From: Balaenoptera acutorostrata
Taxonomy: Eukaryota > Chordata > Mammalia > Artiodactyla > Balaenopteridae
NCBI RefSeq assembly: GCF_949987535.1
Contig: NC_080082.1
Span: 31,036,011 to 31,100,010, forward strand
Reading direction: 5' to 3'
Length of the DNA stretch: 64,000 nt
Made by a program: the position numbers and the translations under genes
Shown here: in pieces, positions 36,335-47,965 of the stretch
Numbering within the stretch: position 1 is the first letter of the stretch
Layout: each line of letters starts with the position of its first letter
Notes under the pieces: model-generated
The model's database searches: none
Seen by the model: the letters and a program-made list of their open reading frames with translations, nothing else
What the model was told of the DNA's origin: nothing

Positions 36335-37200
36335 ATTTCTGACACTGGAAAAACAAACCTAAAAGCAATTTAGAAAACACCTGCCCGTGAAGTCAGATGG
36401 CAAAATATCTAAAGCTTCTCTCGAAATCTGTGACCTCAGAGGCTGACATGGTTTGATGGGAAATTTAATGTAATAGGCTGCGAAAGCCAAGAGGCCTGTT
36501 GTCAGCAATGAAGTCTGAAAGTTAGCAGAATTAATAACACTGTACAATGGAAGAGCCCTCAAGGGACAGGGCTGCAGAACCAGGGCAGTGGGGAGAAATG
36601 ACTTTTGAAGTCATTTCACTATGACATTCTGTCATCACTGCTAAACGGAAATAAAAAATCATCCAAATCGCCACATGTTTCTTTGTGTGTCCTTCCCTTA
36701 TCTAATATAAAGTAATAACACCCCACCCAGGCTGAGAACGGACCCTCGAGGGATTCTGAGCGCTCCATTTTGAATCGCTAAATGCAATAAGAATAAATGC
36801 AAGTGGGAGTCTGTTTAGCAGAGAGTGATGCCTGGTCTGCTGCCCATCGAAAGCCAATAAATCTCAATGCTTCAACAAGAGATGAAAATAGTTATCTCAT
36901 CATTGCAGTGCCAGGGCGAAATTTCCTCTGAGCCAGAGTATTTTTATAGATGATTTATGTCCGGGAAGGATAGTTATTTAGCAAAATGGCAGATAATGAT
37001 GAATAGAAAGTAAATATGAATAGCAGCAAGGGAGTGGTGCTTTGCCGCCGCAGCAGACCAAACAAAATACCTGCATAAAGTACATGCCACAGATAATTGC
37101 CATTACACTGAAACTAGCATCCCTGGATGACTGGGAGTGAAATACAAATGAGCCCATCTGATTTAGTAAGTGATGGCTTTTTGTTGTTCTAGAATACATG
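36335..37200. promoter_or_regulatory. Candidate conserved non-coding block
   Basis: More than 800 bp have no recognisable repeat or homopolymer beyond short runs. Motif-like pieces include 'aaatttaatgtaatagg', 'gccaataaatctcaatgc', 'gcaaaatggcagataatg' and several TAAT/ATTA cores. It is one of the strongest candidates in the window for a deeply conserved developmental element. Conservation was not tested. Confidence 0.42.
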
Positions 37201-37249
37201 CCCCCAGGAGTGTGCTAATTTTTCGTGAAAGCATACTTGATGTCTTTAG

Positions 37250-37440
37250 AGGAGCAGTTATGAGCACAGGCTCCGAGCTACGTTGACTGGATTCACATCT
37301 CAGTGCAACTTCCTACTTGTGAGACCTTGGGTAAGTTGCTTAATTTTTCTCAACCTTAGCTTCCCCATCTCTAAGATGGAGATAACAGTAGTGATCTCAC
37401 AGCTTTGTTGCAAGGATGAATCTAGGGGAGCTGTACCATG
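37250..37440 (+). mobile_element. MIR SINE, forward
   Basis: The segments 'tatgagcacaggctccgag', 'ctggattcacatctcag', 'gagaccttgggtaagttgc', 'cttccccatctctaagatgg' and 'tttgttgcaaggatgaat' follow the full MIR order. Confidence 0.88.
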
Positions 37441-37915
37441 ATTCTTGGCCATGGAACTAATACTACATAAACACTGGCTATTAGGTAGGATCCAGCCACC
37501 CAGAGAACTATCTATTGCTCTTTCAATTTTATCCAGTCTTCGCCAGTCACTGAATCCTTCAGTTGAATCCAGAGTAAGATTCGAAAAGAGGAGAGTTATG
37601 AGGCGAAAATTTGCATCCTACTTACTGATTGGGTGGAGGTCAACATTTTCCCAGTATGTTTTTTGATCATTCCACCATCACTAGCCTTAATTCTCAAGGC
37701 ATATGAAATGGTCACATGAAAGAGAAGTAAGGAACGAGAGAAATTATTCATGGAGTTACAATGGAAAGGAAGTCTATTTGAAAAATAAACAGAACTGAAT
37801 TTTTTGGAGCCTTTGAATAAAAGATAAGTTGACTGCACACAGAATGTCAAAATGGAACGGAAGGTATTTTTTTAAACACTTTTTTTTCTGCACTGAAGCA
37901 CTACACAAGGAAAAA
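37441..37915. other. Unique sequence, no gene seen
   Basis: AT-rich unique DNA with no recognisable element. A short A-run lies at 37910-37920. Confidence 0.4.
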
Positions 37916-37919
37916 AAAA

Positions 37920-38790
37920 AACCCAACTAATTATAGTTTTAAATGTCCAAAACGCCATGTCCACCAAGAGCTCGGTGCTCATTAGTACTAGTAATTAACT
38001 TTACAACTGTCACCACAAACAGCACACAGGCTGACAGATAGAGAGGAGCTCTGAGGGTGCTAATAAATCCGGAAATAACAACTTGACACACAGATGCACA
38101 AAAGGATGCAGGTGATAAAGAAATGTTGACATCAAATCTAATTATCTTCGAAACGGCCAACTACAGCACAAGCCACAGTAATGCACTGTTATTGCTGGTG
38201 ATGAGCCCCACTGGAACAGGGCTTAACCACTGCCTACAACCCAGCGTTTACAGCCCTTGTCAGAGCCGGTGAGGACAGTATCAAACAGGAAATTATGAGT
38301 GTCATGACCCCTCCAAGTCAAAAATCCAGTGATGAATATGGACTCAGCAAGGCACAGCAGATTACCCCCTCACGAGTTCTAAAGCTGGGATGATATATGA
38401 CATTTTTATCAGGCACTTTCTCAGGAATGTCACCAAGAGGGAAAATAAAGGCCCTGCAAAGAGGCAACTAGGTGAATTATGCAACTGTAATTGCCGATCA
38501 TAACCTGATATGAGTTGAAATTGCTCTGTTTTCATATTGAGATAGCATAAAATTGTCGGGAAATGCAATGGCTCCTTAATGTGGGCTAGATGAGTCTAAT
38601 ATTCTGATCATTTTTCACTCGGCTGCAAGGTAAATCGAGCTTCCTTAACACAGTCGCCGTGGCCCAGGGCAATCGAGGGGCCCAATTTTACACTTGAATT
38701 GAGCAAATATGTGTAAACTACGATTTTTCATATTTTCTGCATGCATAAGAAGATGAAACATCTTTATCATCTGTATTGTCTGGCTGAGCT
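37920..38790. promoter_or_regulatory. Candidate conserved non-coding block with three TAATTA sites
   Basis: A repeat-free stretch with homeodomain cores TAATTA at 37928-37933, 37992-37997 and 38139-38144. Further motif-like pieces are 'ggaaattatgagtgtcatg', 'gtgaattatgcaactgtaat' and 'gaattgagcaaatatg'. Its length, lack of slippage and motif density make it the best enhancer-like candidate here. No alignment was possible. Confidence 0.45.
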
Positions 38791-40125
38791 TATACAAAAT
38801 ATTAGTTTATCTCTCCTACTTTGGTTCATTCCATAAGCGAGACACATAGATCTGAAGGACAGGCAATATCCCATATATAAAACAAGTCCATCTTTCATGC
38901 AGTCTCATTTCACAAGTTCTCCTATTTAAAACAACAAACCACCACAACAAAAACAGACACTGCCGCAGCATACAAAGGAAGCTTTTTTTTTTTTTTTTAA
39001 GGGGAGGAAAAAATCCAAATAAAGGCCCTGAATACTACCAATTGTTCCTTCATCCTCCTGTTTGTGCAGAGGAGGTGGGAAAAGCCCAAATAGTCTTTGC
39101 TGTCTCTCCTAGACTGCCTCCCTTTTCCCCCTCAGATCAGTTATACCTGCAAGAGGATGGTATCAGCATCTTATTGCTTTCCCGCTGCGGCCTGCGGCAA
39201 ATGGATAAAGAATATGTCGGCTTCCTTCCTCCTTGGAGTCATCTCTAAACCTGGGAGCATCTTGATAGTAGTACTGGGGTTCTCTGGTAGCCGGTCCTAT
39301 TACTTCTCGTTCCTGAGCCCCAGCCCCTAGAGGGTAGAGGACCCAGGCCCGGCAGAGCTGCTGCTTTATTGCGAAGTGAATTTTCCCCTCTACCTGTGTC
39401 ACCCATCCTCAGGCCCCAGGTCAGCCATACAGCCCCAGCCATGCACAGGGCAAGCTCTGCTTAGCCTAGAGCATGAGGTCCTGGAAATGGGTCTACTAAT
39501 GAGTCAGCCGTTCTAAGGGCCATTAGAGCAGGGTCCCTATGGACATGTGTTCCTTCCACTGTGATTTAGTACTGACCATCAATGTATCAGGGCTATACTG
39601 GCTGATGTCTTTATCTTCTCATCATTTTCTACAAGTATTCCATTGGTGAGCCCAGGCATGACTCTTCCTCCTGCCATGTTCAGCCATCAGTCACAGTGAA
39701 ACCTGCACTTGTACATCCAGCAAACACACAAAGCATTCAGATAATCTCATGGTTTTTTGTCCTTTTAAAAATAATCAAACCATTTGTTTCTAATCAAAAG
39801 ACCCCTGGATAATAGAGTGTTAGTGACAGAGAAATCAAGGAGGGATAAATAAAACTGACAGACTGGGAAGAACCATTCAAAATGAGTCAAATTCAGCATG
39901 GGGCAGTCGCACCCCAGAGGTGAAATCTTCCGATGCTTCTTCTGTAGTGGCCGACCCGCTCTGTAATGACTCAGTGCTATATAGATCAATGCTGAACAAA
40001 GTTTGCTAAAACTGTCTAAAGCTGGGCTAAGCTACGGTACAGTTGGGAAAAAGTGTTTCCTGTGGTGTACTTGTGTGTGTCTAAGAGACCACTGTGTCAG
40101 TCTTAGGTACCCCCCAACCCTACCC
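38791..40125. other. Unique sequence, no gene seen
   Basis: A T-run lies at 38984-38998. Short overlapping frames on both strands (39042-39442) lack domains. Confidence 0.4.
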
Positions 40126-40129
40126 TGCT

Positions 40130-40292
40130 CGAGCTTTCTCCTTTGTATGCCCATTGCATCTAAATGGACAGCACTTCAGTGCTCTCAAAGGCAGGGACCT
40201 TGCCTTATTTGTCTTGTTATTCCCAGCATCCAGCACGGTCCCTGGCAGAGTTGGCATTCAACAAGTAATCCCTGAATGAACAAGTGAATGAA
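40130..40292 (+). mobile_element. L2 3' end
   Basis: The segments 'aaaggcagggaccttgcc', 'ttgtcttgttattcccagc', 'cagcacggtccctggcag', 'cattcaacaagtaatccctg' and 'aatgaacaagtgaatg' follow the L2 3' terminus. Confidence 0.8.
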
Positions 40293-40317
40293 GTGATGCC
40301 TGTGGCAACTGGCTAGT

Positions 40318-40800
40318 ATATTCAGTATCTAATGCTGTGTAACAAATTACCCCCCAAATTAGGGGTTTAAAACAATAAGCATGATTATCTCAGCCTTTCT
40401 ATGGATCAGGAATTTGGTTCAGGGTCTCTCACAAGGATGCAGTCAATGTATCAGAGGGTGCTGCAGTCATCTGAGGCTTGATGTGGGCTAGAAGATACAC
40501 TTCTAAGCTCATTGCCATGGCTGTTGGCTGGAGGCCTCAGTTCCTTACCATGAGGGCTTCTCCATAACGCTGCTCACAGCATGGCAGCTGGCTTCCCCCA
40601 GAGTGAGTGGTCCAGACAGAAAGAGATTGAGATTAACCACAGTGTCTTTTATGACCTAGTTTTCTCCCTTATTATGTGTGTCAGAAGCAAGTCACCAAGT
40701 CCAGCCCACACTGAAAGGGAGAGGATTACATAAGGCTGTGAATTCCAGGAGCTGAGGATCACCGGGGGCCATCTTGGAGGTTGGCTACCACTGCTAGATT
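40318..40800 (-). mobile_element. MLT1-type MaLR LTR, reverse
   Basis: Reverse MLT1 order: 'gctgtgtaacaaattacc', 'ggggtttaaaacaataagc', 'tgcagtcatctgaggcttg', 'ctgttggctggaggcctcag', 'agcatggcagctggcttcc' and 'tcttttatgacctag'. It lacks an internal retroviral region, so it is a solo LTR. The 5' flank is the L2 end just above. Confidence 0.8.
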
Positions 40801-40814
40801 CTAAGATAACAATG

Positions 40815-41010
40815 AACTCAACCAACACTTATTGAGTTCCCTCTATGTAACAGACCCTGTGCTGGGTGCTGGGGATACAATGGTCAGTGGAAAGCAAGGT
40901 ACATGGCTCCTGCCCTCATGGAGTTTACAATCCAGTAGGGAAGCTGGGTGTTAAAAAACTAGAATATGAGTATTACGTAGAGTGGTGGGAATGTAGGAGC
41001 ACAGGGCACC
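40815..41010 (-). mobile_element. L2 3' end, reverse
   Basis: The segments 'cttattgagttccctctatg', 'gtgctgggtgctggggatac', 'cctgccctcatggagttta' and 'caatccagtaggg' are the reverse complement of the L2 3' terminus. Confidence 0.8.
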
Positions 41011-42860
41011 CTTAGCTTAAGATATATAAACTGGAACCATAGGCCGTTAGACAGATTGTCTTTTTATACGTGCTATTATTATGCCCTAGCCATCATTCTG
41101 GATTCTTCCCAAATAATTATACATTGTCCTGAAAATAGAGTGCTGGATTTTAAGTGAGGGTGAGCCCTTAATAGGTAGCAGGCAAGAATCAGAGATGTTT
41201 ATCAGCTTCCTCTCTCCAGCGAGGAACTTCAGGCCAGGAGGGCAAAGACTTGCTCAATTGCAAAATAATAACTTTATATCAAAACACCATCATTTTTCAG
41301 AGGGAAAACAAGTCATAGGTGGAGATAGAAAATCTGCTTTCTGAGCCCTAAAGATGCCCTTCTAATCACTAGATAATGGGGGATTGCATTGTACCCCTAA
41401 ATGATCTGAACCCAACTAAGCCAAAACAAAACCTTCCTGTGTCATTTATTTACTATTTAAAATTTTCTTCATTTTTATTTTTCAAATAATAGAAAGACAG
41501 TGAGTGTTAAGTTTTGGGGGGATTCTGTTTTCCTTGTTTTGTTTTGTTTTTTTAATCCAAGGATCGACTTTCTTTCTTCCTAGGGAATCTTTATTGAATT
41601 GCAACTCACTCGATATTATTAAGAATTCTGATCAGAGGTAAACATGCAAAACACTCAGTTGAGGGGATTAAGACTCTTTGTTAGTGTTTACATTATCTGT
41701 TTTTAATTCCTATATATCCTTTCTTTATCTCAGTGTTTCAACACTAGTTGCAAAACAGCCCTCACTAGCAGTAATGAGTCCTGGACCTTTGCAGACCTCC
41801 AGACATAGCTCCTTGTGTAGATAAGGCAGCCCCTTAACAAGGCTCCGTATCTGGATCAAGGTCTTTTGCTGCTTTTCCACTTTCTTTGGCTCATCTGGCC
41901 TTCCAGAGGCTAAACCAGCTCACTAAATCAGGGAGTTCAGGGTGATGGCTTAGTCGGCTGAATCTCTGAACTCAGCGGAGTCTAATGAAATGGATATGCT
42001 GTTCTTGGCTTCCTGAGTAGCAATCCCCCCGCTACCGCAGCAGGGCTGAATCAAAACTGGGCCCTGTCCCCCAATTAATCCCAGTTCACTGGTATGAACT
42101 AACGCTAAATTAAGCTTGTCCTAAAGATTTCAAGAATCAGGCACAACTCAAGTCTCCATCTCTCCTTTCCATGAATTTTCATGCTGCATTTGGGGTAAAG
42201 AATGCTCCCTGAGTTCTGCTTGTGTTGGAATCACAGTAAAGTGTCAAAGAAAGAGGAGGAGCTTTTAAATTAATGGGGTTGGTTCGACTGCCACTTACTC
42301 TTATTTTATTTAGCAAGAGAGGAACTAAGTTCCGTCTTTTCTCTCCTGGAGCCCCAATTTTCCTCTCAGCCGTTTCTATGATCACAAATACCTTTTACTC
42401 TTTTTTCATTACCGACTCACCTACACATCGAAATGGTACCTATTTCATCTTCCTGTCTTGTCTCTTCCTGTATGCCCCTTCCAGAGACTTCATTCAGACA
42501 CCGTTGCTAAGCAACTATACATCATAGCAGCCAGTCGCCAATTACTAATTGTCCTCAGCACTTTAGCCTTACCAATCTGGACCGCCTGCGACAATGGCAA
42601 GTAGTTTCGATGGCCAAAAACACACCAAAAGGTTTCTTAGCTCAGTGAAGGCAGAAGCACTAAAAAGAAGGTACCACCATCAGGGCAGTTAACGAAGACT
42701 TCCGGTCTCTCGTACCCACCAAAGTGCGCGGTTATAAAGCCACCAGCTTGGCACTGTTCTCTGGTCCTGCTCAGGGGGTAAATTGGAGGTACGGTTGGAA
42801 ATATCTGAACACACGCACTGACGGAAAAGTGGACACCGGCGTTTCACACTCGCTCACCTC
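41011..42860. other. Unique sequence, no gene seen
   Basis: No dispersed repeat was recognised. An 84-codon plus frame and a 68-codon minus frame overlap at 42179-42527 and are unrecognised. Confidence 0.4.
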
Positions 42861-42869
42861 TCTCCCCAG

Positions 42870-43190
42870 TGGCACCACCCATTTTTACAGTTGCTAGTTG
42901 AATTGAGGGTCTATCGCTAATCAAATTTCAGCCTCAATTTTATGGTGAGCGTAATGGAGTTAATTTCTCTAATGCTAGCAGTTCGTGGAAGGGGTCTCTT
43001 GTGGCCGCACAGACCTGGGATCCGCAGCAGCTGTCAGAGATGCCGCTAAGGAATTCCTTATTAGCTAAGATTCAACCAGGCAGAAAACTCATTACACAGT
43101 GCTAAATATACTGAATCACATCTATTAGGGAAAAATGAACTTGATAATTACAACAAATAACTGCAGAAAGTGTTCAAGGAAAACAACAAG
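42870..43190. promoter_or_regulatory. Candidate conserved non-coding element
   Basis: A repeat-free block with 'gctaatcaaatttcagcc', 'atggagttaatttctctaatg', 'ccttattagctaag' and TAATTA at 43145-43150. Composition is like the other candidate enhancers in this 21-kb domain. Confidence 0.35.
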
Positions 43191-46100
43191 AACCCACACC
43201 AGGGTCTAAGTACACGGGGAGCGTGAGCCGCACAAGACCAAAGGGAAACTAGGAAGGTGCAGCCTCGTGCCGAAGGAGAAACCAGTCTCAAGGTAGGTGG
43301 AGCTGATTTAAGTCGCCTACGAAAATGACAAATTCACATTTCAAACGTGCCCTTGTGTACTGGGTATATGGAAGATTTTAATTAGAAAGAAATGCTCAGA
43401 GGGTAAACGCTTTGTTTGTCGACAGGTTCCTGGTGCAGCGGGGCTGGGAGGGCTGTAAGGGAGCCCACAGTAAACACTCCGTTTGACAAATAGAGATCTC
43501 TAATAGCTCAGCGGCACACACGATTTTCCCCGGAGCCTCCCCAATGTTGAGAGTCAAGCTTGTCTTTTTCTCTAACACAAAATCGAAGTCTCTGAGTTGG
43601 AGGACCTTTGCCATCCCCGGCTGAGACGTCTACAGGAGGAGACCCACTGCAAATATCGCCTACCCATTTTCTGAGTGCCTGACCTCACTCAGGGGAAGAG
43701 TCGCTACTATCACAGGTGGTTCAGGGCACTTCTGCTTCTCATGGCAAGGCCACGGAACCAAGTTAAGTTTGAGCTGAGACCCAGCAGGAGATGATCTTTG
43801 AAAACCTGGAGGAGGAGAAGAGGCTGGGTAGAGAGAGGAACGAGGAGAATAAAGACAAAAGAGGTGCCTTGCTATCCTAGAGGTCAAGGAGAGCCCCAAG
43901 AAAGTGTGACGAGCAAGGGTCAAAGCTGGCCAAAGCCTAGAGAAGTCCCTGACTCTGGCAACTTCCTCTCCGCAGAGGGGCCAGATGGACACGTTTTTTA
44001 AGCACAGACAGGGCAGGATGGTTTCATCTCCCTCACGTCTGCTGAACAAAAATACAGCTTTGGCCACTGCTGGCAGCAGCAGAAGAGACCTACCCACTCC
44101 GAACCCTGGGAAAATTAAGAGTCAAGCCTGTACATCCACACGAATAACTGAGCAGCCCTTTCCTCTTATTATTCATATTTTAAAGGGAATGGAAACAGAA
44201 GCAGTGAATGCGATTCCTCTATGACACTCAAGTTTCCTGATCCAAGAGGTCTACTTCCCTGTCTTACTGTTTTGGTGGAATGGCCTTTGGCACAAGTGAG
44301 GGATACTCTTGTTTTTGTCACCAACTCAGTCTGTGACCTTTTTTCCTAGTTGCCCTCCAGGAAAGCTTTCCTGGGGCTCTCAGCCCCAGGGCTTCTAGTG
44401 CAGTCACCCCCAGCCCTGGCATCACCCCGCTCCCCTAGCTTCCATCAAGGCAAATGAACACATGTGCTGGGAACTCCATGGGATATGAACTTGGAAGGAC
44501 AGAGCCTCGAGAGCTGCTGGCCGCCACGGTGGGACCAACACCAAAGAGGTAGCAGCAGCTACACGGAGCAGAAGAACACAGATCACGGCCACTCATTTGA
44601 ACCCAAGGTCACACCGCACTAAAGTCAGATATTCTTGACCTTTTCAAACACGTGAGCCAATAAATCATCTTTGCCGCTACCTCCCCACACTTCCCAGCCA
44701 GGCTTTTTCCCCCCAGTTTCAAGTGAAAGAATCCTGATAGAACATCACCTGCCCACTGTCAACCACGACGCTTCCCATGGACTCAGCCTGCCCTTGAAGG
44801 AAAGGACAGGGGAGAACCGTATGACTTAAGAGGAAAGACCTAACCAGGTGACTGCTGACTCTGTTTAGTGGCTGCATTCTGTGGTCCAGACGCCCTGGGA
44901 ATGGGCATTTCAGAACCCCGGGCACAGCATGGCGGGTCACTGGGCACCGGCCCTTATTGCTGGTAGAAAGATCAGAAGACATGGGAGTTTCTGTCCCAAC
45001 CAGTCAGCCAGCTGTACTGTGTTTCATCACGTATCAGTTTTTACTGAAAAGAAAACCATACAAATTTAATCAGCTCTTCATATGGAAATATTTAACTTTT
45101 TTTCCCCTGGAGTTGTTTGATATTATTGTTTTAAGAGTCAGGATTACAAAAAATATCAAGATGTGTGATAGTGGTGGACACAGAAAAGCATCCATTTCTG
45201 GCAAGAATGCAAGTCTCATTTCCAGTAGACTCAAGTCTTAAATGCACTGGCGTCTCTGTCAATTGCCTGGCTCAATGAAGAACATATTACATGCCCATAA
45301 CCATGAAGTATAAGACAAGAATGATCCATCTTGCACAGCCCTCACCCATTGTCAAGGCAGAACGCTATTATCGGTGAGAATAATATGATCTCAGAAAAGC
45401 TCCTGTTGCCCACAAGTTTAGGGAGTGTTCTGTTTTGGCATCCAAACCTCTGAGGTTTCTGTTTGCTCCTTTGCCCTTCAAAGATGTTGTCAAACGGCCT
45501 TGTTCCAGAACTTTTAATCTCTGAAAACCTGTAATGTGGAACTCTCTTACATATATGCCTATTAAAGAACTATGCTCTCTCTCCGTAGTCATAAAATGTA
45601 AAACACCTCTTAAGAGACTTCCTTTGTTTCCCAGCCAAGGGAACATGAGATGAAAGAGGCTGCCTTTTAAATATAATTTTAAAACATTCTGTGAAATAAA
45701 ATGAAGTATTGATATATAGAGTGATTTAAAAATGAGGACTGCTTTTGAGATCATGGGGCAGTTTGAAGTGCAAAAGTGATGTAAGTTAGAGGCCAACGCC
45801 AAGAACTTTCCATCTCAGAAATGGGTCATCAGAAACTTAGGGGCGAGGAAAAATATAGCGCATTGGGAAGACATGTGCACTTGAAGACCACACATCACTT
45901 GTGCCAGTTTGTGAGGAGGGCGGGTCAGCTAACTGCAAAGCCTAGCCCAAGCCCAGCTGGGACAAACGTTGACACCGTCCTGAACTGTCCCCAACCACAG
46001 TCTCAAATCCTTCGAAACTCCTAATCCTGAGATACGTGCAAAGCGATAATGTGTGCGAGAGATGCAGCTATTTTTAGATCACTGATCCAGATTCATTTTC

Positions 46101-46990
46101 TCAGTGCTATTTCGCTTGATGGTGGAGGAATCTATTTACTAAATGCCGTGATATCTGCCAGGTGGGCAGAGTTAATCTCCCAGGCTCCTGTGAAGATTTC
46201 TTCTGGCCTTTATCATGTTAGCGACACTGACCTCTGCCCTTGAAGGAGAAGTGGTGAAAACTGTTAGCAATGGAGAAGAGAGAAGCCTGCTCCTGAGAGG
46301 AGGAGCTTGGGGAACCCAAAGCACAGAAAACTTTTATGTCAACCTTATGGATCATGCTTTTTTTAGAGGAAGAAGAAATCCCATTGCTATTGTGCAATCA
46401 GGAAATTGAAGATGTCTATCTCCAGATAACCCACTGCTTGTGGTGTGACTTCAGTTGGAATCTTGCACGTAGAATGTTTTCCTACTGCCTGTTCTGGTGT
46501 TTCTGTCACTTCACATTGAGGTTTTTTTTCTTTTTTTTTTTTTTTGTTCTCTAGCAAATAAATCAGAAAGTTAATAGTTCTGTTGATTTGTTGAAGCTTT
46601 CCCCCCCCCCCCTTTTAAAAAATAAAGAAAAGAAAAGAATAGCTTTAAAGGGGGGAAAAAACGGATCCCAGCATGCTGACCACCCCGACGCGGTTTCAGG
46701 CTGTGGTCATGCCAACTGTCTAGTAAAGAGAGAAATTCCACTGTAGCAGAAGTAATAAAATCTTCTTTTAAAGCACAAATACCATGCAGGGAGGTAACGT
46801 AAACCCTTGCATTGGGACGAGGAAGGTGGGGTTGCACGGAGTAAAATATGGACGGGAGCGCTGGGGATTTGTGGTCACCACACTGCTTTGGAGAATCTTT
46901 CACCAAAAGCAGCTGTTTCCATGACCCAGAACCTTCTCTTCCTCTTAATCCATCACCCGGAGGATTTTAGAAAGATGTCAGCTATTATCT
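43191..46990. other. Unique sequence, no gene seen
   Basis: The longest frames are 145 codons (43660-44097, minus) and 144 codons (45368-45802, minus). Neither shows a domain, and the first has plus-strand frames of 67 and 79 codons opposite it. A T-run lies at about 46517-46545 and a 12-C run at 46601-46612. No dispersed repeat was assigned with confidence. Confidence 0.4.
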
Positions 46991-47730
46991 GAAGCTATCT
47001 TCATTGTTATTCATATGACGAAATATTTATCACCCGCTCTGCTTTTTCAAAGAGGCTGATCTCAGAGACAGATAGTTGGGAGATTCTCATCAGCAATAGC
47101 AGCAGGCTTAGGGCAAAGCCAAATGTGACTGCCCTGGGAGACAGACAGGTGGATACAGGGAGGAAACTCCTGCTTCAGAGTCAACAGACCACTGTTATCT
47201 TATCCGCCCCCAAACCACAGAGCCGAGCATTTCACAAGAGTCTCCTATCTGGATTTCTAGATCTCATAATTGACAAATAATTGACTTGCCTTAAAACAGG
47301 GGTCAGAGCTCCCCCAGTTACCACCCTTGGTGATGAACACACTGGGCCAACTGTTCCCCAGGCAGCCGGGAAGCATCCTGTCCCCGCCACAGGTCCCCCC
47401 CCCCCTCCTCCGTTACTCCAACAAAAGGCAACAGTTGAACGTAGAGGAAAAGTCAAGTGAAAAGAGCTCTCGGATCCCGTGACACGAGGTATTCAGCGGC
47501 CAGATTGCTTTCACACAATCACTCAATATCTCTGACGATGGCCAGACTTAGACGGGGGATCCACTTGCCAGGTACCGCTTGGACACTGAGAGCCAGCAAG
47601 CTGGGGACAGACCGCAAAGCCAAATTCCTGTTTCCGAATTCAGGCTCTTCACGCAAACATCCGCGTCCTTGATGCGCTGCAGAATCCTGGGAAAAGAGCC
47701 GGCAGAGCAAGAGGGCAGGACCCCAAGGAG
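46991..47730. other. Unique sequence, possible conserved part
   Basis: The stretch 47000-47150 ('gttattcatatgacgaaa', 'tcagcaatagcagcagg') has candidate-element texture. The rest is ordinary. A C-run of 11 lies at 47395-47405. Confidence 0.35.
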
Positions 47731-47965
47731 GGACCTCTTACAGTCTCTACCCCCTGACGGGCCTTCCCGCTTCCCTTTCCCGAAAACTCTGCTAGAGGGG
47801 AAGGAGGGGGCGGCGCTCCTGGGGAAGTGAGACGCAGTGGCAGCGGCGGCAGCCGCAGCCATCCCCTTAACGCCTGAATGAATTAAACGCCCAGATACAA
47901 AGACCTGTATTTCACGTCACCTGGTATTCCCTCCCGCCCTCCCACCACCCGGGCGGTATGTAAAC
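47731..47965. other. Small GC-rich knot in an AT-rich region
   Basis: A local GC rise contains 'ggggcggcgctcc', 'gcagcggcggcagccgcag' and 'cacccgggcgg'. On the minus strand an ATG (complement of 47860-47862) opens a frame beginning with seven alanines and running to 47548. The GCC/GCG repeat explains the alanine run. It may be a minor CpG-rich regulatory patch. I see no TATA box or initiator that I would defend. Confidence 0.3.

Noticed and set aside
43660..44097. 145-codon minus-strand open frame
   Set aside because: Unrecognised product, competing plus-strand frames, no promoter or splice context.
45368..45802. 144-codon minus-strand open frame
   Set aside because: Composition looks like random translation; no domain, no conserved start context.
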